A stretch of DNA of 48,223 bases from Rhodothermales bacterium (lineage in GTDB: Bacteria; Bacteroidota; Rhodothermia; Rhodothermales; VXPQ01), in NCBI GenBank assembly GCA_022825385.1, contig JAJDWX010000014.1, positions 1 through 48,223 on the forward strand, written 5' to 3'. Each line of letters opens with the position of its first letter. The stretch's first letter is position 1. A program made the position numbers and the translations under genes. This document shows positions 43,309 to 48,223 of the stretch, in pieces. The notes under the pieces were generated by a model. It did no database searches. It saw only the letters and a program-made list of their open reading frames with translations, and had not been told where the DNA came from.

Positions 43309-44086
43309 TGCGTCCCTCCATCGGCGACGAAGCCTGCGCGTACGTGCGGCGCGGCATGCGACCGGACAGGAAGGCCAGCCGGCCCGCCTCTACGGCGCGG
43401 CGCATGGCGGCGGCCATCGCAACCGGATGCTGCGCGTCGGAAACGGCGGTATTCAGGAGGACCCCGTCGTACCCCAGTTCCATGACCCGCGCCGCATCGC
43501 TGGCCGTGCCGATCCCGGCGTCTACGATAAGCGGGGTATCCTGGATCATATCCCGTATAAGCGCCAGGTTGTAAGGATTCACCAGCCCCTGGCCGCTGCC
43601 TATCGGGGCCGCCAGCGGCATAATCGCCGCGCAGCCGAGGTCGGCCAGTTTGCGGCAGGTTATCGGGTCGTCGTTGGCGTAAACCATCACGGAAAACCCG
43701 TCGTCCACCAGTTCCTTCGCCGCCCGGAGCAATTGCTCGACGTCCGGGAGCAGGGTTTCGTCGTCCCCGATCACTTCCAGTTTGATGAGCCGGGTTTCCA
43801 GGGCTTCGCGGGCCAGTTGCGCCACCAGCACCGCCTCTTTCGCCGTATAGCACCCGGCGGTGTTGGGCAGGCAGCGATACGGCTTGAGCAGGTCCAGAAA
43901 CCGCTCCCCGGAGGCGTCCTGCAAATTCACGCGGCGGATGGCTACGGTAACGAGTTCCGCGCCGGACGCCTCCAGCGCATCCAGCATGACCCGGGGGTTC
44001 GGATACCGGCTCGTGCCCATGATCAACCGGGACGACAGGGCCATATCGCCGATGCGCAGCGTATCCGGGCGTCCGTTCGTCGTCAT
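43298..44086 (-). CDS. thiG: Thiazole synthase
   Basis: The ATG at 44086 follows the thiS stop by one nucleotide and gives 262 residues. ThiG landmarks are [40 protein letters not shown] (the catalytic lysine region), [20 protein letters not shown]-like [20 protein letters not shown] and [19 protein letters not shown]. It builds the thiazole phosphate from DXP, dehydroglycine and ThiS thiocarboxylate. An extended ORF to 44110 is not needed. Confidence 0.96.
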   Translation of the reverse strand: MTTNGRPDTLRIGDMALSSRLIMGTSRYPNPRVMLDALEASGAELVTVAIRRVNLQDASGERFLDLLKPYRCLPNTAGCYTAKEAVLVAQLAREALETRLIKLEVIGDDETLLPDVEQLLRAAKELVDDGFSVMVYANDDPITCRKLADLGCAAIMPLAAPIGSGQGLVNPYNLALIRDMIQDTPLIVDAGIGTASDAARVMELGYDGVLLNTAVSDAQHPVAMAAAMRRAVEAGRLAFLSGRMPRRTYAQASSPMEGRIGK

Positions 44087-44087
44087 G

Positions 44088-44315
44088 CTATCCTCCCTGT
44101 TGCGCCGCAATCACTTCGATGCGGTCGCCAAAACGAACCGCATGGCTGTCCCATGTCCCTTTCGGCGCCACCGCGTCGTTCACCGCCACCGCAATGCCCT
44201 TGGCGCGGGCCGGGTCGAACCCCATCTCCCGAACCAGCGCAGACACGGTGGCCTGCGCCGGCACGGAACGCGTTTCCCCGTTGATCGACACGTCAATGCG
44301 CGTTTCCGAAGCCAT
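44088..44315 (-). CDS. thiS: Sulfur carrier protein ThiS
   Basis: The 75-residue protein has a ubiquitin-like beta-grasp pattern and ends in the obligatory diglycine ([10 protein letters not shown]), which is adenylated and thiocarboxylated to give sulfur to Thi[17 protein letters not shown] is the typical middle. It directly precedes thiG. Confidence 0.93.
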   Translation of the reverse strand: MASETRIDVSINGETRSVPAQATVSALVREMGFDPARAKGIAVAVNDAVAPKGTWDSHAVRFGDRIEVIAAQQGG

Positions 44316-44316
44316 G

Positions 44317-44332
44317 GGATATGCTGATTAAA
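44317..44332 (+). repeat. MITE-end-like motif against the thiS start
   Basis: GGATATGCTGATTAAA matches the 16-bp end of the thiD-side element at 14 of 16 positions and likewise lies directly upstream of a thi start codon (thiS, ATG at 44315). It may be a relic of an element or a shared leader motif. Confidence 0.4.
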
Positions 44333-44401
44333 TTTGCCTGTTTGCAGCGGCGTACGCGCGCGGCGGACGCAGCGAGACGGGTCCGCGTCGCAAACCATTT
44401 T

Positions 44402-45562
44402 TTACGCAAGAGCCGCCTCGAAACGTTCCGGTAAAAACGGGGCGATCCATGCAGAGGTTTCGCCGGTCAGTACGTACCGGGCCACTTCTTCGGAGGCGAC
44501 CGGAGCAAGCAACATGCCGTGCCGGAAAAAACCGGTCGCCATGACCACGCCGGGCGCGGAAGAAGGCCCCAGGATGGGCAGATGATCCCGGCTTGCCGGA
44601 CGAAGCCCCGCCCATAGGTCGCGGACGGGCAAATCGTCGACGCCCGGCACGATCTTGCGGATTTCCTCCAGCATAGCGTACAGCCCGCCCGCCGTAACGC
44701 GGGCGTCGAATCCCATTTCTTCCATGGTGGCGCCGACCAGTACGCGCCCGCCGGGCTTGGGGGCCGCGTACGTATGCGCGCTCCGGACGACATGCTGCAA
44801 ACCGAACGGGGGTTCCACCTGCAATTCGATCATTTGCCCTCGCACCGGGCGGACGGGAGGCTGCCGATCCGGCGCCAGTCCCTGCAGGCCGTGCGACCAG
44901 GCCCCCATGGCGAGCGCCACGCACGACCCCGCGACGCGCTCGCCGTCTTCCGTAACGACCGCAGGCGCCTCGGCGTCCGGTTCCACGGCGCGGACGGGCG
45001 TTCCTTCGCGCAGGACGCCCCCGGCTTGCAGAAACGCCGCCCGCAACGCCTTGACGAGCGCCCGGGCGTCTACCTGGCTATCCGTCGGGGAATACAGGAC
45101 CGCCGCCGGGCGAGACGTAATGAACGGTTCTATATCCAGCGCCTCCGCCGTGGAAAGCCACTGGACGTTCAGCCCCTGCGCTTTCATGAAATCGTAGCGG
45201 CGGCGCAGCGCCTCCGCCGCATCCCGATCAGGAGCCACATGCAGGGCGCCCCCTTCCCGGAACCCCGTCTCGACATCGCTTTCCGCCTTGAGCGCCGCCG
45301 CAAAAGACGGCCATCTGCGCAAACTTTCCCGGTTGAGCCGGTAGAGTTCCGGGTCCTCGAATCCGATTTCTGCGTCTGGCGCCAGCATACCCGCCGCAGC
45401 CCAGGAGGCTCCGCGTCCGGCGCGATCCCGCTCGAAAAGATGCACGCCCCGCCCGGCGCAGAGCAACCGCCAGCCCAGCGCAAGGCCCGCCACGCCGCCG
45501 CCCACAATGAGCGCGGGCCTTTCGGCGCGGGATTCGGTTGCGCGAGGCAGGGTGCGAGACAT
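44402..45562 (-). CDS. thiO: Glycine oxidase ThiO
   Basis: The ATG at 45562 gives 386 residues. The FAD-binding Rossmann motif is ALIVGGGVAGLALGWRL with the following acidic LFERD. GASWAAAGMLAPDAE is typical of ThiO. C-terminal marks are VRGQMIELQ, LWAGLRPASRDHLPILG and ATGFFRHGMLLAP. It oxidises glycine to dehydroglycine (iminoacetate) for ThiG under aerobic conditions, replacing the radical enzyme ThiH. It is the first gene of the operon. No TPP riboswitch is recognised upstream. Confidence 0.94.
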   Translation of the reverse strand: MSRTLPRATESRAERPALIVGGGVAGLALGWRLLCAGRGVHLFERDRAGRGASWAAAGMLAPDAEIGFEDPELYRLNRESLRRWPSFAAALKAESDVETGFREGGALHVAPDRDAAEALRRRYDFMKAQGLNVQWLSTAEALDIEPFITSRPAAVLYSPTDSQVDARALVKALRAAFLQAGGVLREGTPVRAVEPDAEAPAVVTEDGERVAGSCVALAMGAWSHGLQGLAPDRQPPVRPVRGQMIELQVEPPFGLQHVVRSAHTYAAPKPGGRVLVGATMEEMGFDARVTAGGLYAMLEEIRKIVPGVDDLPVRDLWAGLRPASRDHLPILGPSSAPGVVMATGFFRHGMLLAPVASEEVARYVLTGETSAWIAPFLPERFEAALA

Positions 45563-45766
45563 AAAACGAGACGGCGGAAAAAATTTCGGAGTGGAACGCA
45601 ATCTTCGGGAAATTAGGGGGCAGGGGGGCGGTATGCAAGGATGCCCCTGCGGTTGACTTCAGCCCCGACGCTCGGTATCTTCTGGTAGCGATGAAAGCAG
45701 CCTGCTTGCGACGCGCTCCCAACTTCGGCGCAGGAAAGCGCGCTCCCCTTCGGTTGCATCCACCCG

Positions 45767-46036
45767 ATGCAGGCGGCGCCCGTTTTGTTTTTTTGCACGA
45801 AGTCAATAGCGATACGCGACGACGACCACCGCGCGCTTGCCGACCTGCTGCATCGCGTCCAGGGACGCGCAGTATTGTCCGGATACCGTTCGGCGCTATA
45901 CGACGAACTGTTCGCTGACTGGCATCGCGTCGATGCGCCAGAGAAGCTATGCAATTCGTCCAAGGGAAAACGGAGAGAATCCCTCTGGATGAACTTCGAA
46001 CCGCTGACAGGGAACGAAAATGGCCACGCCCGATAG
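45767..46036 (+). pseudogene. C-terminal remnant of D12-class DNA adenine methyltransferase
   Basis: From about 45821 the frame reads DDHRALADLLHRVQGRAVLS, then GYRSALYDELFADWHRVD and KRRESLWMNF. This is the end of D12/Dam-type adenine methyltransferases (H..L...L....G..LSGY.S.LYDELF..W.R). The AdoMet site and DPPY motif are not found upstream, so the gene is truncated. It overlaps the next open segment (46020) by 17 nt. Interval 45563-45766 shows no gene. Confidence 0.8.
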
Positions 46037-46181
46037 AGAGAAAGCGAAACAGTTGCTGGCGCAATGCTGGGATGAAGCCCTTCAAAAGGATCAAGCGAAC
46101 ATTGATCCGTCCCCCGTTTTATCGAGGACTGTCAAGGAAATACGGAAACTGTACCCTCCGAACAACGCCTGTGCAGAAAAC
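46020..46181 (+). other. Coding-like segment in frame upstream of DUF393 gene
   Basis: An ATG at 46020 opens a frame that runs, without a stop, into the DUF393 gene: MATPDREKAKQLLAQCWDEA then DPSPVLSRTVKEIRKLYPP. It does not look like DUF393. The part at 46118-46154 is nearly repeated at 9124-9160. It may be the start of a gene that once followed the adenine methyltransferase and is now fused in frame. Confidence 0.4.
46118..46154 (+). repeat. 37-nt repeat, copy B (copy A at 9124-9160)
   Basis: 33 of 37 positions equal those at 9124-9160; see the entry there. In this copy the reading frame is intact (VLSRTVKEIRKLY). Confidence 0.55.
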
Positions 46182-46631
46182 ATGACGGATCCGCTCATGC
46201 CGCACCGCCCCGTTATCCTGTTCGACGGCGATTGCAACTTCTGTAACGCGGCCGTTCGCTGGACCGTAAAGCGAGACAAGCGCAAGACGCTCCGCTTCGC
46301 GCGGCTGCAATCCCCTGCGGCCCGCCGCATCGTCGCTTTCGCCGACCCCGAAATCGATTTTGAAGCGCTTCCAGACAGTATGGCCTTCGTGGACAAAGGC
46401 GGCGTTTACACATCTTCTTCCGCCGCCCTTCGCGTCGCGCGATATCTGCGCTTTCCCTGGCCGGTCCTTGTCGTTGCGCTGGCTATCCCGCGATTCCTGC
46501 GGGATTCCGTCTACCGTTTTATCGCCCGCAACCGCTATCGCTGGTTTGGAGCAAGCGCCGCGTGTCCGACGCCTCCGCCGGATTTCGCTTCCCGCCTCCT
46601 CGCAACAGAAGAGGACCTCGGGATACTCTGA
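46182..46631 (+). CDS. DUF393 (DCC) thiol-disulfide oxidoreductase-like protein
   Basis: The ATG at 46182 gives 149 residues. The DCC family motif VILFDGDCNFCNAAVRW, with a thioredoxin-like CxxC, starts at about residue 10. FARLQSPAARRIV and ALRVARYLRFPWPVL follow, then RFLRDSVYRFIARNRYRWFG, all usual for the family. It is a small redox protein of unknown partner. Its last codons and stop fall in a copy of the MITE end, so the tail (EEDLGIL) may be altered. Confidence 0.88.
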   Translation: MTDPLMPHRPVILFDGDCNFCNAAVRWTVKRDKRKTLRFARLQSPAARRIVAFADPEIDFEALPDSMAFVDKGGVYTSSSAALRVARYLRFPWPVLVVALAIPRFLRDSVYRFIARNRYRWFGASAACPTPPPDFASRLLATEEDLGIL

Positions 46632-46645
46632 TCAAGACCGCTTCG
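46621..46645 (+). repeat. Solitary MITE-end-like repeat at the DUF393 stop codon
   Basis: GGATACTCTGATCAAG followed by ACCGCTTCG agrees with the right end of the thiD-side element (inverse strand) at 22 of 25 positions. No opposite end is found in the next 200 bp. The interval 46632-46799 shows no credible gene. Confidence 0.55.
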
Positions 46646-46799
46646 CGCAACGCTTTCGCCCGTAAAGAACGCCATGCCTGCGTCGTTGACATCAGCAGCA
46701 AACAGGGCGGATTCGTTGCGTTGCAATCGGGACGGATCCTCCGGGAGGTTACAAGACTGCGCAGCCCCGTAAACCGGCGATTCGCGGCATTCCGCGACG

Positions 46800-47792
46800 C
46801 TACGCCAGCGTCCGCTCCGTGGCAATCAGGTGGTCCACATGATGCGCTTCGCGACAGCGGTTCGCGCTGGTTTCCAGTTGCACCGTAATGTGCTGGATGT
46901 CGAACTCGTCGTATGCGATATCCCGGACCTTGTCCAGCAGGGATTCGTGGCCGCCGTCGGTTTCGTAGCCCGGCTCCACCAGCAAATGCGCGGTCAGGGC
47001 CACGTACCCGGGCGCAAGCGTCCAGCAATGCACGTCGTGGATAACAGTCACGCCTTCGAGTTCCTCGATCTTGTAGCAAAGCGCGTAGAGATCAATGTGC
47101 TCCGGCGTACCTTCGAGCAGGACATCGACTACCCTGGACAACAGGCGCCATGTGCTCATCAGGATTAGCGCGCCGACGAGAACGGCCACCACGAGATCGG
47201 CTCCATGCCAGCCGAATGCCCAGACCAGCACCGCGGCGACGACCACGGCCACAGACCCCGTCAGGTCGGTGATCATGTGCTGGAAGACGCTTTCCAGACC
47301 GGCGTTCTGCTGGGCCGAACCGTGCAGCGTCCATACCGCCGCAATATTCACAACCACCCCGACGAGGCCCACGATCAGGAAAAGCTGGCTGTCCACTTCC
47401 GGCGTTACCGCAAAGCGGCGGTACGCCTCGATGAATACCCAGACGGAAATGCCCCAAAGCGCCAGCGCATTGACAAGCGCCGCGATGACCTCCGTTCGGT
47501 GAAAGCCGTATGTGTGCTCCGCCGTAGATCGACCCGAAAAACGCATGGCGACCAGGGCGAGCACAAGGAATGCCGCATCCGTGAACATGTGGCCGGCGTG
47601 GGCAAGCAAAGCCAGGCTGCCGGCGAAAAAACCGGCGACCGCCTCGACGATCATGTAACCCCCGATCAGAACCAGGGCTGCTACGATGCCGGACCGGCCG
47701 GCCGAACGGGAATCGGACGCGCCGCCGGAAGCGCTTCCATGGTCTTTCTCCGAATCTACGGTGTTTTCTGCCGATTTCAATGGTTCAAGCAT
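46800..47792 (-). CDS. Cation diffusion facilitator (CDF) metal exporter
   Basis: The ATG at 47792 gives 330 residues with six membrane segments. The metal sites are HAGHMFTDAAF in helix 2 and HMITDLTGSVAVV in helix 5, the HxxxD pattern of zinc-type CDF proteins (ZitB/CzcD/ZnT). YGFHRTEVIAALVNAL is the second hallmark. A cytosolic C-terminal domain with HDVHCWTLAPGYVALTAHL follows. It exports Zn2+, Co2+ or Cd2+ by proton antiport. The His-rich loop is absent. The longer ORF to 47918 is not supported. Confidence 0.94.
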   Translation of the reverse strand: MLEPLKSAENTVDSEKDHGSASGGASDSRSAGRSGIVAALVLIGGYMIVEAVAGFFAGSLALLAHAGHMFTDAAFLVLALVAMRFSGRSTAEHTYGFHRTEVIAALVNALALWGISVWVFIEAYRRFAVTPEVDSQLFLIVGLVGVVVNIAAVWTLHGSAQQNAGLESVFQHMITDLTGSVAVVVAAVLVWAFGWHGADLVVAVLVGALILMSTWRLLSRVVDVLLEGTPEHIDLYALCYKIEELEGVTVIHDVHCWTLAPGYVALTAHLLVEPGYETDGGHESLLDKVRDIAYDEFDIQHITVQLETSANRCREAHHVDHLIATERTLA

Positions 47793-48082
47793 GACGTTCT
47801 TGCGTGGCGAACGCAACGCGTTGGGCAAAATGGTTTCGATCAAAGTACTCCTGAATAATACGAACTCCCCTGTAAAATGAAAAATACGCTGTCGCTGTCC
47901 GCCGCGCTTCCTTGACATTGCCCGATTTTCATCGTATCGTGAACCATCGCAAGGGGACCGCCTTCCGAAAAAAGATTACGGCGACAACGGCGCGCCTGTA
48001 ACGGATACAAGCCTTGACGAGTTCTCAAGTTGTTTCCGCGCATCCCTGACGAAAAGGCCGCAAAATAAAAAATATTATATCC
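47793..48082. other. Intergenic stretch between CDF gene and IS end
   Basis: No gene is credible here. The last 25 bp (48061-48082) are an AT-rich stretch (AAAATAAAAAATATTATAT), a likely preferred insertion target next to the transposase end. Confidence 0.5.
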
Positions 48083-48223
48083 CTAACTGTGTAAACCCAC
48101 TACATTATTCATTGGCAATTTGAGGGACTCGATGGGGGTTTGGTATTTGAGGCTGGCGTGCGGTCGATGCCAATTGTATCGGTGCAGCCACTGGGGCAGG
48201 TATTCTCCTCGCTGTTTGGAACT
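48083..48223 (-). mobile_element. IS481-like transposase, C-terminal 46 residues (element cut by window edge)
   Basis: The minus strand reads YLPQWLHRYNWHRPHASLKY, then QTPIESLKLPMNNVVGLHS and a TAG at 48083-48085. The W..RYN..RPH.SL...TP.. pattern is the end of the DDE domain of IS481/IS3-type transposases. The sequence TGTGTAAACCCACTAC (48088-48103) is a plausible terminal inverted repeat start overlapping the gene end. The rest of the element is outside the window. Confidence 0.85.

Noticed and set aside
45563-45700. TPP riboswitch upstream of thiO
   Set aside because: I could not see the conserved CUGAGA and ACCUGAUCUGG-type segments; only a simple GC hairpin is present.
46535-46825. Minus-strand ORF between the DUF393 and CDF genes
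   Set aside because: It overlaps both genes antisense and has no family features.

Overview
The window looks like a chromosomal contig from a GC-rich bacterium of the Bacteroidota/Rhodothermota group, possibly a marine or hypersaline Rhodothermales-like lineage. The clues are a secreted protein ending in a Por/type-IX-secretion-style sorting domain (PNPFNPETTIRYSLP), many lipoproteins, sulfatase, DUF1080, DUF547 and PD40 proteins, TRAP and sodium-coupled transporters, and genes with few clear Shine-Dalgarno sites. The lineage call is inference from gene content, not a database match.

Layout. 1-9 kb: the 5' part of a very large secreted Ig/cadherin-like repeat protein, a trans-sulfuration PLP enzyme, a TPR lipoprotein, a nucleoside hydrolase, an NSS sodium symporter and a DUF1080 lipoprotein. 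9.2-11.0 kb: an AT-richer AAA15 ATPase/DUF4276 pair, a candidate defence module. 11-17 kb: a TRAP transporter operon (dctP-dctQ-dctM), a PIG-L deacetylase and a Tat-exported Gfo/Idh/MocA oxidoreductase. 17-26 kb: a family 3 solute-binding lipoprotein, a family VIII serine hydrolase, a sulfatase, a choice-of-anchor-B protein, infA, gamma-glutamyltransferase and DUF547. 26-31.4 kb: a SIS, ROK kinase, amidohydrolase, lactonase and PD40 run with overlapping genes, probably catabolic for an amino sugar or N-acyl compound.

31.5-38.2 kb is a defence island. A C5 methyltransferase/endonuclease pair sits between two 180-bp direct repeats, and the left repeat carries the truncated start of the vsr gene that is intact on the right. 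Behind it lies a second system: a C5 methyltransferase with a four-cysteine zinc-binding insert, overlapping a GHKL (MORC/MutL-like) ATPase fused to a PD-(D/E)XK nuclease. 38.3-41.4 kb holds a sugar porter, a LysR regulator, decayed dehalogenase-like genes and six palindromic LysR-type boxes (two plus four) spaced exactly 31 bp apart, followed by tRNA-Arg(ACG) and its terminator.

41.5-45.6 kb is a compact thiamin operon, thiO-thiS-thiG-thiE-thiD, with a 252-bp MITE-like element (16-bp inverted ends, ATAA duplication) inserted against the thiD start codon. 45.7-48.2 kb holds the C-terminal remnant of a D12-class adenine methyltransferase, a DUF393 protein, a CDF metal exporter and the end of an IS481-like element at the window edge. 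Most genes lie on the minus strand, in short overlapping operons.
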